In this document: one piece after another, positions 34,750-46,465 of the stretch
How positions within the stretch are numbered: the stretch's first letter is position 1
Layout of the letters: every line of letters starts with the position of its first letter
Assembly: GCA_036345935.2 (NCBI GenBank)
Contig: JADWOT020001393.1
Span: 1 to 64,000 of the forward strand
Source: Taenia hydatigena
Taxonomy: Eukaryota > Platyhelminthes > Cestoda > Cyclophyllidea > Taeniidae
DNA length: 64,000 nt
Direction: 5' to 3'
Made by a program: the position numbers and the translations under genes
Notes under the pieces: model-generated
Database searches by the model: none
Told to the model about the DNA's origin: nothing
The model's input: only the letters and a program-made list of their open reading frames with translations

Positions 34750-35600
34750 GTTGGCATTCTGACTAAAATCATACGAGCATATTTGATTAATTGATAGATT
34801 AATCGTTTTATAACAAACGGTTTTGAAAAAGTCTGTGTTTACTTCATTCTGTACGCAGCTTTCAGTCACTAGTTAATCGTCGTTGACTGGAGTTGAAGCG
34901 CTCAGATAAGGTAAACGCTTGACCAATTATGTTACCTTAGCTTTAAACGAAGGACCTTGCTCATTTACGGATCTGCTTAGCCTTTGTTATATTCAAATGA
35001 GAGGTTAAGCTACTCCTGTTTGCTACATTTTATAAGATTGCATCTATATTTCCATTCCATTTGCATGTCCTACACAAAATTCTTGTCCAGGCAAATCTGA
35101 TTTTCGCTTCTATTTAATGCAAATGGTTGGGAGCCTACATTAGTAATGTGGGATTGGTTCAGTTTAATTTAATGCTACAGCCTCATCTGGTGTGTTGGTT
35201 GGTCAGTACTATTTTATATTGCACTAGATCTCTGGCGTCAGCTATTGATTTTGTAAAAGGCAAAATGCGAATCGGCAGCTCCTAACAGATCGCACTTCCT
35301 TGTTGATGCAAAGGGACAACGGCTGGAATAGTATTTGAAGGTATGTGAAGCGCAATAGAGAAAATCAAAGCACTTATAAATAACGATAACTTAAAAGGCC
35401 GAGGAGGAGCCTTTGGTGCCACCTTTACATGCTATATCATGCCATCGATTTCGAAAACGCATTCCTGGCGTTTTTCGAACTGCAATTACTTACGAAGTCA
35501 CCCAACTTCGCAACTTCATTGGATAAAGACTGTCATCCTCAAGTGAGATTAGACTATACTGTGAAAATTAACGCTGAGTTGGCCATCAGATTGCGTAGAG
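34750..35600. other. No gene recognised
   Basis: AT-rich spacer before repeat B copy 2. A 67-codon frame at 35429-35632 runs into the repeat and has no splice signals. Confidence 0.35.
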
Positions 35601-35603
35601 GCT

Positions 35604-36603
35604 ACAAAGCATTGCAAATACGTATCCATTGATGATGCGGCCCGTCTATGAGAACGGCGTAACCCATATTTTTGTTCATCACACATCATAAACCATAAAT
35701 TACGCAGGGCATTGAAGGTAACACCTTCCGAATGCACAGGTTATGAAGATAACACGATCAAACATAGGGGCGTTGTAATTGACAAGCAGATAAACCGCGA
35801 TTAGTGATATGTGACCAGGCCACAAAGTTCTATAGAGGAGGATACCAAAGTCGTCGAGTGTCACATTACTGCGATGTGGTAAGGGACGACTTCTGCCATA
35901 AAGTGCGGCTGTCTCGTGGTCGGCGGCTTTTATTACCCAAAGCAGTCAGCATTTCGGTAGTCATTACCTTGTGTCATTCTGGCGCAACTACTGGCTACGA
36001 TTGTCAGAATGCATTCTGCGGCTACACATGTTCTCAGTCACCGTAATATGGTTTTGAAAACTCCGTCCTTACTCGGAAGAGAGTCCAAGAGGCGTGGGGT
36101 GGCGAAGCCCTTAATGCTATGATGGAAACTGCGATTGATGTGGTGGATGAAAGGGTTGGATGAGAAAGGACTTTTGCAAACATACGCAATGTGAAGACTG
36201 CGAATGCTTTAGTGGGCCGTTCCGGGGTTATGGATGCATCACTGGTGACGAATGCTGAAATCGCTAAGGCCAATATGCAACCAAGACGACCGGCACTTTT
36301 GTCAACACAGCACAAGTCAAGCTCGCACTTTCTTGTCCGCCAATGCGTGCATTCCCACTTCATTCGACAAAATTTTTAGTTCCCCTAGTCCAGCATCGCC
36401 AATAACCCACTTTTTAAGCCTCTACATTAATCCTCTGCTTTTCTCTCTATTCAGGTGATGCCGGAATGGACACGAGGACATCCTCTCTAATTTTGACCCA
36501 CACGCTGCCCTGCGTCTGTCCGCATTCAAAGTCGTTCCGATTGCAAACGGGTATGATTGCACAATGTAGGGCACCACGTGAACTTATAAGCATGGTGGCC
36601 GGC
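35604..36603 (+). repeat. Repeat family B, copy 2
   Basis: Matches 17728-18783 from ACAAAGCATTGCAAATACG to CATGGTGGCCGG. It shows substitutions and short deletions, including stops in the frame that is open for 201 codons in copy 1. Unlike copy 1 it is not next to a family A element. Confidence 0.75.
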
Positions 36604-37910
36604 TATTCTTCTGTTATCATATCGTTGGCGATTAGAACCAATGTTCCCGCGTTCACTGACAATCTGGTGCAAATATTGTGCTGTTTGATTTGACAAGTCG
36701 GATGCAATTATGTTATGCAGCTAAACGAAGGCTAATTTAATGTGATTTGCTACGATACCTAAGCGAATGTGATCATAGTCGGTCCTTCACGAAAGTTCTT
36801 AAAGGTAAAGACTTTCATATTTGACTTTACATTTTGTAGTCCTAAAACAAATCATATTCCTCAATTTTACCACAGGCTGACCACTCTCAATGAGATTTTA
36901 TGCCAAGTTAAAGGTTATGCAGTCTGACGATCGGAAAAATGACTACAATTTTGCAAAGGAGCAACATAAATATCTAAATCCTTCATATTCGGTTATTAAG
37001 AATGTAGCTAATTTAGCCTGTTTAGTTTCAGGCAAAGGAAACCAGGAAAGCGAATCCCAATTAACCACCTTATATATCCACCAGAAATATGGCAAATGCA
37101 CAGTCAATTATTTCGAAGTTCAATTTGCGGATGGAGGCCAGTGGTAAAGTTATCATCCATTTTACCAAAAACTCGGTACCAAACCCACTTGGCGAGTCTT
37201 ATTCAAGGCCGAGATGTCTGTTTAATGAGATGCACATTTATACGAACTCACCTTGTTGCATACGCATTGGATCAGTGATCGATGAACACTTTTCTTTTGC
37301 TGAAGCTACCTCAGATTTCGACAAATATAGAAAACCTTTTCGTTGCATAATAATGCTTTTGACACTACCGTTATAGATATATTTTAAAATTTGGTTTAAG
37401 GAAATATTAATAAAAATTTTCAGCTTTTATCAAAGCAAAGCCAAAGCGGATTTCCAGCTAGCAGAACATTACATTTCTTGGTTATGTCCCATTGATGGGG
37501 TCAATGAAGCCACAGCCAGAGATTATTGCTAAGTAAAAGTCATTTTTTATTTAACTGGTAAGATTGGGTAGTAGCGAGTAGAAGAGGGACAGTTATGGCA
37601 AAAATAAGACAAAGGTGTGAATAGACCGTCCAGAGTCCAACAACAATTCGCAACGTGACGATTGCGCCAGTAAATTTGCACACCTTGAACGCAGTTAAAA
37701 TCGACATTCGTGGGTAGAATAAACCAGGTAATCCCTAAAAACGCTGCAATTTGGAGCAACGTAAATTCACGCATTCTTTCTAACGTCACGATTGCTCCCT
37801 GAAGTGGAAAGGAGAAGCATTCTTCTCACCCTTGGCTCTCAATTTTTAGACATAATTTAAAGGTTATCATCAACTGTGACGCAGCAGGCAACTAGATGGC
37901 TTATGCTTAC
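36604..37910. other. No gene recognised
   Basis: AT-rich DNA with frames of 60-95 codons at 36890-37376 (+) and 37547-37789 (-). None has both splice signals or a motif. Confidence 0.35.
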
Positions 37911-37966
37911 CAGCTTCGCTGTCCTGCTGTTCGAGAGGAATGGAAGGAGGAGGTGTGCAGTTGAGG
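37911..37966 (-). CDS. Candidate 56-base exon, unidentified
   Basis: The minus strand shows a very pyrimidine-rich acceptor (TTCCCCCCACCTATCCTCTTAG), 56 open bases and a good donor (GCTG followed by GTAAGC). One frame reads NCTPPPSIPLEQQDSEA. An ATG-led frame just upstream (MSLIATMMGGIG) ends at a possible GTAAAT donor 58 bases before this acceptor, but its phase fits only a different, less protein-like frame. No family is recognised. Confidence 0.33.
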
Positions 37967-38131
37967 CTAAGAGGATAGGTGGGGGGAAAATAGATGTGTG
38001 CATTCAGCTTGGTAGTTGATTTACCTATACCTCCCATCATGGTTGCGATTAGGGACATAACTTGTCCAAATTTAACTTTGATGCAACATCATGCAAGGTG
38101 AATTAATGCCTTAGTAATTTGTGTTGTGAAG

Positions 38132-38194
38132 AAATCTTTGATTAGCCGGGTGAGTTTAGCACTCTCCAACATCGCAACACAAACCTGGCCTCAG
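38132..38194 (+). CDS. Candidate exon, possibly an importin-13/transportin-like HEAT segment
   Basis: 63 bases between ATTTGTGTTGTGAAG and a good donor (CCTCAG followed by GTGAAC), phase 0 to 0. The peptide is KSLISRVSLALSNIATQTWP plus Q. It resembles the N-terminal helix of importin-13-type karyopherins, where a K..L.RL..ALA.LA pattern is followed shortly by W-P. That likeness is from memory and covers only about 20 residues. Neighbouring exons of such a gene were not found, so this stays a weak call; chance similarity is possible. Confidence 0.27.
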
Positions 38195-39205
38195 GTGAAC
38201 AAGTCGCAGTCTTTAAGCTGAACTTGCTCCCGTGGTGTGGAAGTCTTTCATACAAACAACTTATGTATTTTCAGTGCAAAAGATCACATTCTAAACTAAG
38301 CTCTTGCCATCAGAAGAACAGTATTTGCCCAATAAAACTCATGTCCTTATCGATCAGAGTGTGAGATGTAAGTCTATAAATAAAAAGTTGCAATTAGTCA
38401 AGGGTCCAAAGTCGGCATGCTCCATAACACGCGCGTTTGTGACACAGCATAATGCTGAACAATAAGTTCGGACCGCTTTGAAGGGTAGCTTATTATATTT
38501 GGTTTGTCCTTCCGCTTCGCGGACTAGATAAAAAAGTGTTTGCACTTTACTGATAAAAAGTAAAAGAATTTCGGCTCGAGCATACTAAAATGGAATCTTT
38601 CGAAATCCCATAGGCGTTAAAGTATCTACATCCCATCATCTGCAGAAAGGAACGTTTTTGATAGCTCGCCGATCAGAGCTCATTTGGAAGCACCGAGCAA
38701 TTCAAATGAGGTGAATTTAAATAACATGCCTGCGTCGCTCAGAATTTCGACCAAAGCATGGCGACTGCTGCTCTGCGGTTTAACCTTAAGTACCATCGAG
38801 AAGAGGTCCAGGAGGTCCCTTACTCACTCATTAAATTAGTCATAAGCTCTTCCGCAAGATTTTGCTCAACTTGCCATCTCTACCGTTTAAATGCATGGTT
38901 ATAGATACACAATACGTTTTGTGCCACTCGGAAGAGCCACTTTTGGTTACGCACACCTGGTTGCCGAGCATGAAGGTAGGTGACGTTCATTTTTAGATAC
39001 GTTTCTTTATGCGTATGCAGTTCTGTCCATACGGATAAGTAAATGCGTAAAGGCTTTATCTGAGCGTTAGTACTTATAGTATTTTCAGTGAGTAGAACAG
39101 CTCTTGTTTAAGTCGAATAATAATGGGATCCGCAGTGAGCAAGCGAATCAGAGATTTGGATCACGATTTTAACTTCATATTTCACGCATGCTTGGCGCCT
39201 TTCAG

Positions 39206-39802
39206 CGATCTTGGGTCCACATTGTCCGCTTTGCCAAACGTCTCAAAGATCCTACGGAATGCTCTTGTGGCATCAAAAAGGTAAGGAAAATTGCAAAGCC
39301 GTTTCACTGTTCTTGCCTTGTACCCTCTTCTGCGCAAATCCATTTTTTTTCGAACCTCAAAATAGTCTACAAACACAATATGTGCTGTCTGTGTCACGAT
39401 GTGATCGCAAACTTTGCCTCTCTTCTAAGTCATTTCATCGGAACACACATTTGTAAGTGAGCATCTGTTATCTTTCGATGAAAATCCTCTGTGTGCACTG
39501 CTCCTTCAGCGTAGTATTGGCTTCTCGCGCAACCTTCCTCGAAGTTATGTCTCGTTTTAAAATGCCCCAGCAAAAAGAATGGCGAATCTGGAAATATGCT
39601 TTTACTGCACAGAATGCTTCGTAGGACAGCTGATATTGGAGGCCATGTTGGAACATATGCGTTCACATCACTTCTGTAGGTGTTTCTTAATCAGTTAGAC
39701 TTACTTTGCAATGAAGGCTTGTTGTAACGCTTTAGTGCCTTCTGCCTTGTAGTCGTTTGGCGCGAAGTATTTGGTAGAATGAGAACACGCGCTATTTTGT
39801 GA
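39206..39802 (+). CDS. C2H2 zinc-finger gene, 3' exon cassette (copy 2, intact fingers)
   Basis: Exons are 39206-39280 (75 bases), 39366-39452 (87), 39571-39675 (105) and 39753-39802 with a TGA. All internal introns are phase 1. Finger 1 is CPLC, 12 residues, H, with the second His five residues later across the intron. Finger 2 is CCLC, 12 residues, HFIGTH. Finger 3 is CTEC, 12 residues, HMRSH. The tail exon begins VWREVFGRM. Acceptors (GCCTTTCAG, AAATGCCCCAG) and donors (GTAAGG, GTAAGT, GTAGGT) are good. All zinc ligands are present, unlike copy 1 at 12.0 kb, so this copy could make working nucleic-acid-binding fingers. The 5' exons are not identified; a possible exon at 38905-38975 is too uncertain to join. 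It lies about 11 kb beyond the EMAP II exons. Confidence 0.72.
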
Positions 39803-40305
39803 GCATTATTTGTAAGTTCTTCGTGATGCTTACGCTAGGTTTCTACCTATTTAACTTCAAACTTATGTCCTTGAAAGGCAAGAGTGCTCAGTGCGCGGAC
39901 CTTGCATGTATGTTTATTGAGAATTTTATATGTGACGGTCTTACTATGAAGTTAAATATCTATTACTTGATGGATATGATAGGGCGAATGTCGCATCGCA
40001 TTGTATTACGTCATATGTCATCGGTATTTTGGATAGTTCAAGCGACTCCGCAGTACCGCAATAACAGTGTTTATAAGGCGCTAAGCATTCTGCATTACGA
40101 ACTCATATACAGTTGCGATGGCCAAATTTGTGTGTTTGTGTTTTAGAGTTCTCCAACCATCCGCCTGCGCTTTGCAAGCAGACATTAGCTTAATAAGATG
40201 ATTGTGTTGCATTCACTACTGTCGATGTTTTCATTCTTGTCCTTCCTGCAGGCATGGGTGGATTTTCATTGAAAAGTTGGGGATTTGAGGTAAAATAACA
40301 CTGTT

Positions 40306-40638
40306 GTGCAGCATCGAGAACAGGGATCAGGTTGTAGAAAGCAAAATAATGTTGCTATTTTTGAGGCTGTACGATGCAGCATAACACAAGAATGTCACTG
40401 GTGCGTAATAGAATTTGACATTGAAATTCACTTAAACGGTTACTTATTTTCTCTCCTTACATTGGAACTATATTTAATAATAAGTGCTACAACAAAAACG
40501 GGCACCGTTTCGTGTGCATGTAATCTAGTCCTTAGTCAGTCGTTAAGATACCTACAGCACCCGCGTGTAATAATGATTATTACAAATGTAGAAGAGATCG
40601 AAGACGCTATCGAGGTGGCGACAAGTTGGCGATATTAG
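40306..40638 (+). CDS. Hypothetical 110-codon ORF downstream of zinc-finger copy 2
   Basis: Open from just after a possible acceptor (CACTGTTGTGCAG) to a TAG at 40636. The end reads RVIMIITNVEEIEDAIEVAT, which looks protein-like. A 115-codon frame lies just upstream (39799-40146). No domain is recognised and no similar frame follows zinc-finger copy 1, so this may be unrelated to the finger gene or not coding. Confidence 0.18.
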   Translation: MQHREQGSGCRKQNNVAIFEAVRCSITQECHWCVIEFDIEIHLNGYLFSLLTLELYLIISATTKTGTVSCACNLVLSQSLRYLQHPRVIMIITNVEEIEDAIEVATSWRY

Positions 40639-40639
40639 G

Positions 40640-41689
40640 CATTATTGCTGCATGCGCTTTAATTAGTTATCGAAAGGTAGTAGGTTCGCAGTGACGTGCC
40701 GACCAAAAGAAAAGGGAAGAAAAAGAAAGGTCAAGTCAAGATAATAAAGCCACAGGTTTTACCAAAAAATGTAGGACAAACTTTACTTTCATCCGCTTTG
40801 GGCACTTAACCGGATAAAAACTGCTGTGATTTTGACATGGACATCATCGTGGCCAAATTTTTATGAAGGGAGTCTAGTTCAATGATTAAATGGGTCAAGT
40901 ATGGACAATTTGCATAATAGATGCGAGAGCAAATCCGTATTAGCTACTGAGCATCAGATAAGCAAATAACATTGATTTTAGAATCATCAGCACCGCATGC
41001 AATCCTTTTCTCCCTTCTTGGTATAGGCCGCTTCTAAAATGGCAATCAAGTGTCGCATTAAATTGTATTTAAATTAAGTGAAACCTACTATCCATAACTG
41101 TGAAATAATTATGCCTGGTCACCTACACGGATGGTGCTTTTGACGGTTAAATTAAGTCTTGCTAAGCATGAATCGATCGCTCCCAACAAAACAATTTTTC
41201 CATTAAGTTACAAATGAAGGCTGTTTTTAAGCGTCTTGGCAAATAATATGATCGCACACAAACGTATTGTCCCACATATAAGGAAACGCTAGGGTTATTT
41301 GCAGACTTGCTGACACCAGAATGCTGTCTTGCGCCTTTATTATCTCACGCAGCCTATATTGACAGAAGAATCGCAAGTCGTTCATAAACAAATCGATCAA
41401 CTCAGTGTACGAATTCGGTCATCGAATTCCTTCTAAAGGAGTGGTCAGTCTCGGATTCTCTAAATTAGATTGCAACCCTGCAAGGAACCTCTGTGCCTAA
41501 ATACTAGTCTACAGGATGCGGTTAATGGCGGTCCTTCGAACGTTGCGCATTTGTTACACTCTCAGGATAAGCACCTTAACAACCTGCCATCATGGGTTAT
41601 CGGCTGTCACCCCCCACACCCTCCATACGGCTGTAAGTGCTTTTTGAAGTAAAGGATCATTTTATTCATTTCAATTCTGTTCACTTGAT
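40640..41689. other. No gene recognised
   Basis: AT-rich DNA with a Lys-codon-rich patch near 40705 (AAAAGAAAAGGGAAGAAAAA) and no supported exon. Confidence 0.35.
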
Positions 41690-41985
41690 CATGGTATTTC
41701 TTCCTCACTAAGTTTGTCGATGAGTGAGCATAATGCTTGCCACTACTAGAACTAAAAGCAGGAAGTATTTTAATAAAACCATAATTTAACCGATGTCAAG
41801 TAAGGTTTAAAACACAAATCAAGTGGCAACAGCCTGAGTATTTTACGGCAGCTTATTTTCACGATTGAAAAATGAGGTAAAACAATATTATAAAGCAACA
41901 AGTAGGCAATGTTTTGCACAAATAGGCATTGCCATTATGCGCAGAGCAGAAGGAGGCAATGATCTGCTAAAATGCATTTTATGCA
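41690..41985 (-). repeat. Repeat family C, inverted fragment
   Basis: The reverse complement of the right part of copy 1. TTTCTTCCTCACTAAGTTTG at 41697 pairs with the reverse of 15789-15810, GAAGTATTTTAATAAAACCATAATTTAACCGATG matches 15665-15700, and GGAGGCAATGATCTGCTAAAATGCATTTT matches 15445-15475. It shows that family C includes sequence that copy 2 lacks and that it has inserted in both orientations. Confidence 0.7.
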
Positions 41986-41989
41986 CACT

Positions 41990-43229
41990 TTAGGGCTTAA
42001 GGTTGCTGGCCATGCCTGAAAACAGCTCATTCCACCGCGAATAACGCCGGAGAGTTAAACATGGCCTCTGTCTTATATCGAGCTTATTCCGTGGCATCTC
42101 CTTGTTCATATTTATGAAGCTCAGCCATCACAAAGTAATGGGTTGTAGATGGAGAACTTCATTGAGTCAACCGCTCTAGTCGACGGAAAACTATGCAACC
42201 TTTATCTAGCTTTTACAAGAATTGACTTTTATGCATGACGGATTGGACGCGCAATGAGGCACCCGGTAAGAGCAGGGTTAGACGAGCCGCAGGGCTTGAT
42301 CATTTTGGAACTCGTTTGTAAAGTAATTTAAATAAAACTGCTATTATTGTGCTGGTAGAATGCATTTAAAATGTGCTATACTGAGCGAACCATCAAAATG
42401 AATAACTGGTGGTTAATTCACTCCATTTTTTTAATCAGTGAGTGGGTAGTGCCAAATGGGAGGATTCGCAAAGGCAGAACTACCATTCAAATAGGATAAG
42501 GTATTGGTGCTATCATCCATCAGATTAGAAGGCAAAGAAAAGTTTAAGAGGAATGAGCGAAATAAGCACAGGTCTTTTTGGAACAAATGTCTTATTTTAC
42601 AGGAGTATCGCGAGAAGGAACGATGAACGAAAATAGCTCACGTTATGAAGACGAAAAATCTCGTTACATGAACGTGGATGCAGAGAGTCTAACCCTGTGA
42701 TAAATATGAAAGTGCACTTGAATTTAACTCGCCAACAACAGTTCTCAGTTAAGCCTGACATATATGATACTTTGAAATAATCTAGCACAATCAAATTTGC
42801 AAGCTGGCATGCAGGATTAATTAACTTGGTTAAAATATGAGCAAGGACATATTGCCTACTTTATCTCTTTTCAAAGCCAGCAGGATACGCAAGCACACAT
42901 TATTTATTTTTCTTCGAATGTGTTCACACACATGTGCGAATGCAACCAAAGTCATGCTGTTTAATACTGGGATTGTTATGAACAACAAATCAAATAAGTA
43001 GGCAATTGGCATCGCAAGCGAATTCTCGCTCTGTTTAACATGTGTTGATACGAGTAAGAGCCATGCTCTTTGGGACACCAAAAAAGGGACCAGGCAAAAT
43101 TTTACAATCGCAACCATGCCTTGGCTAGCATAAGGCCTCAATGATGTTAACTGCGTATTCGAAGCACTTTAGAGAAAGGCAAATAAATTTGTCGATGCAG
43201 CTGGCCGTTACTTATGCCTTCATTCAACA
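41990..43229. other. No gene recognised
   Basis: A 103-codon minus-strand frame (42830-43141) is hydrophobic and lacks splice signals. A plus-strand donor CAG followed by GTGAGTC at 43244 has no clear exon before it. Confidence 0.35.
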
Positions 43230-43449
43230 TTAATTTGTACCAGGTGAGTCTGCATGTTTAAACTTGGGGAGGAGACGAAAACTCCTCGGAATGGGAACAA
43301 AAACCAAAGCACAGGCTTCGCTCGATAATTCATTTGAGGTATTTTCCTCACACATTGGTGAGTTTTGCTGAGATGGCAGTGGCCTCTTAGTCTGAGAATT
43401 TGAATTTGACTTTAATTCATCTAAGTAGAGCACTACTTCCCGAAACCTC
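43230..43449 (-). CDS. Candidate terminal exon, Ser/Asn-rich protein end
   Basis: After a good minus-strand acceptor (GAGAATTTCCTACCAG) a frame of 72 codons runs to a TAA at 43230-43232. It includes REVVLYLDELKSNSNSQTK, then a polar Ser/Asn/Pro/Gln-rich part (RPLPSQQNSPMCEENTS), and ends KFKHADSPGTN. Codon use and the polar composition look like real coding sequence, but no family is recognised. A weak alternative donor (GTACAA) at 43240 would make it internal. The 5' exons should lie at higher coordinates. Confidence 0.38.
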
Positions 43450-43989
43450 CTGGTAGGAAATTCTCACCATATCAGGACTTTGGTCCATTTTTCGCCAAAT
43501 AAGGGCAAAAAGATGAAGAAAGTGGCCGGATAAATACTTCCAACTTGAAATTGCGCCTTTTTAATCCTGTTAATATAATGCTGCAGTAAAGTTAGAAGGA
43601 CAACGAAAAACCCATAACCGCCATATATTCCAATACCTCAAATCAGGTGTCGCCAAGCAGTTGTGTGAGTAGAAATCTATACCATTGCGGCAAAAGGACG
43701 AATTGGATCATAACCACGTATATAAGAGGCCTTTTCTTATTCTGCAGTAGATAAATACACCTTTTGTGATAAAATTCCGAATAAGCGAAATAATCGTATA
43801 GGCCAGCAAAAAGAAATATTGATGCCTCATAGCAAGAAAAAGAAAGAGGAAGGGACTTTGCGACTTGCTAAGTAATTATGCAAATATGCCCTCATGACAT
43901 TCATGCTTCTGGTAAAGACATATAAGGACGCAAAGCCAATCAGAAAATAATGCTAGATCGGCTGCTAGACGCAGGACTGAGTTTAAAAG

Positions 43990-44690
43990 CAAAAAGGGCC
44001 ATTAATTGTGATCTACTAAGCCTTCCCGCTGCGATGATTCCTTCCATTGGGCTAAGAAATTCTTCAAGAACTCCATCGCCATCAAATTAGGCACCCAAGT
44101 AGACTTTTATAATGTTTTATAGAAGCCGCTGCAGAAACAGAAGTCCATGACACGCATGACAGGTTAATCAAGCAACAAAGAGGAGTAAAACTTTTTCGCA
44201 AATAAAAATAGGTGGAGTTAAGTAATGTGAAAACAGTACCTCATACAGCATGAAATTTTCAGCTCATATTTTGTGAAGATGGCGGTGATTTAATGTAATC
44301 TCGCACACAACATGTGGCGTTACCTGGTTTCGAACCACAATTTCCGACATTGCTTTGGGGTCCCGCGGTTACATATGTTGCCATTATTGGCGTGTGAGTA
44401 GTGACAGCTAGAAGTGCGCAAACCAAGAGCGCCCTCACAGTGTAGGCCTAAGGACAACCGACTAAAGCATTTTTTCTATCACTTCAGCTTTGATTCAAAT
44501 CGCAATCTGCCTTAGTCTCGAAACACATGCTCGTAATATATTAACTGGGTAGCAGGAGTGTTATCACAATAAACACATACTGGCAAAAGGCGATTCGCCC
44601 CCTCGTATTTTAATTGGTTGTCTTGAGCCCTGATGCTGTGGAAACTGTCATGCTTTGAGAATTATGAGTCAACTCTTTAGCAATTCTTAC
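43990..44690 (+). repeat. Repeat family E, copy 2
   Basis: Second copy of 30920-31640 with many substitutions. Its middle carries GGTTTCGAACCAC (44328-44340), close to a tRNA B box; the same place in copy 1 is changed. No A box is found at the usual distance, so a tRNA origin is not supported. Confidence 0.68.
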
Positions 44691-44699
44691 TCAACCACT

Positions 44700-46254
44700 T
44701 TGAGGCGATTTTTTAGGCTGTCGAATCGCTTGCATCGAATTGCATCTTGAAGAACATGCACACATGATTGGGCTGATAGAAGTGTATTAGCCAAAATTCA
44801 ACACCTCTAATCTGTTAATCATCAAGAGACTTGCTACTTTAAATATTTCCTTATAAAAACGCATCACCTCTTTCTACTGTTTTACGTCGCACTCATACCC
44901 TAACCATCGCAAGCCCCTTCTTTCGATTCAATTATGACCATGGAGAGGACTTCTGTCTGCAGCTCAACATGTCATTTGGTTGCGTCAGCCTACTCACTAA
45001 TGCTTCGAATCGCCGCTTAAGACGGAATTTAACTGTTAAGTAATTAGCACTGGGTGAGTCAAATCCCAAACTAAAGGGACCTAATAGCTGAGAATGCTAA
45101 GGCGAGATGTTATAACAGCGCCACAAGAGTACGGTTGCAGTATGGAGCTATAGTGAGGAATACAACCACATGCACTTAATCCAATGAGCTTGAAAGCAAT
45201 GAAAGCTGTGCCGAAATTTTCCTTAGCCACTGGGAGTTCTGCTGAATAAAAAGAGCAAAGATACATAATTTAACCAGCAAGAAAGTCGGATATCTAATAG
45301 ATTTGTTGTCTTAAATGGGGTTTCTGATATACAGTGTTCGAAAACGCTCGACAAAAGTAAAAACAATCATTTGTGATTATACATATCCACGAACCTTAGT
45401 TTTTTATGCGTGGCGAAGCATTAGCTACACAAGCCAAATATAAAAACGTTTGTTTGTTGCAGCAACACAAGCCTAAGTGCACAGTGGTGGCAGAACGCAG
45501 GTCTCCAACCTAAGAAATCGGGCAGGAGGCCATGACTTGCCAACACGTCGTGTGCTATGTTGAGCTGCGCTGTGCTGTGCTGCGGTTTCAAATATAACCA
45601 AGTCGCGATAAGGTGGAAAGCTTTCAGTCTTAAAAAGCAACCGATATTACCATGAAGCAAGAGGAAAATCAACATTGGCGAGGAGAATGCCTTCTGGTCA
45701 ATCGGACCTTGATTGCTGGCAGCCAAATAAGCGTTGCTTAGCAGTCAAAGGAAAAATTGTTTAACCAGGAGTAGAAAAATGCATAAAAGAATGGGCGGCT
45801 TTAAGATAACAGAGAATAGCTAATAAGTACTTCTAGGCATGCACACTGCCGATGGTCGAAACTCGAGCATCCATAACTTGAGTGGAACCCGTCCCACAGG
45901 CTGACCTCAATGAGACACAAACTTCCTGCATCATTTACAGGATTTTCTATGGAAATTTAAGGGGCCATAATCCTGCAAACATGACCAATAAGTGAAGCAA
46001 GCCTCCCAAACTTGTTGCATATCAACTAACCTACTAAAAGGAGTATGCTAGCAGGCATGACCACACCGAAGATGATAGCCCGCAAGGCAAACCAACCCTC
46101 ATCACTCCAATCAACATCGGGCTAAGAACTAGGCTTCGAAACTTCTACGATGCCTAGACGTTCATGACAACTGCGTCTGAGGCATTTAGTTGACACTATT
46201 GTTACCCAAAATTTTATAGTAATACACTGCTAACCCTAAAGTATTCGTTGTTCC
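44700..46254. other. No gene recognised
   Basis: Contains a 101-codon minus-strand frame (45421-45726) whose first part (NQGPIDQKAFSSPML) ends at a possible GTAATA donor. Evidence is too thin to call an exon. Confidence 0.3.
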
Positions 46255-46465
46255 AATAAGCAAATTGACATTCGCAGCTAAGTTTCGTTCTTCATGACCC
46301 TCATACTATGCATCAAAATATTATAAAAAACAAATGTTTACTTTACTATATACCATCCTCTCTAAAGTCTTACTGTCTAGTATCCGTGAATAAGAGTTGG
46401 AGATGCATGCTCAACACTTGATCAAGATGTTTATGCAGCCACAATCGCTGTTGGGGTGTGTATCA
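46255..46465 (+). repeat. Repeat family A, worn fragment
   Basis: About 210 bases align with 17100-17270 of copy 1: the TTACAATACTTGAGCAGAAATAAA region, CCATCC, AAAGTCTT, GAGATG.ATG and GCAGCCACAATCGCTGTT. Divergence is far greater than between the two full copies, so this is an older insertion. Confidence 0.5.

Noticed and set aside
38905..38975. Possible extra finger exon before zinc-finger copy 2 (ATFGYAHLVAEHE)
   Set aside because: The Cys pair is absent in the frame holding the His end, and the exon length is not a multiple of three, unlike the other finger exons.
44325..44345. GGTTTCGAACC in repeat E as a tRNA B box
   Set aside because: No A box at the usual distance on either strand, and the motif is not kept in the other copy.
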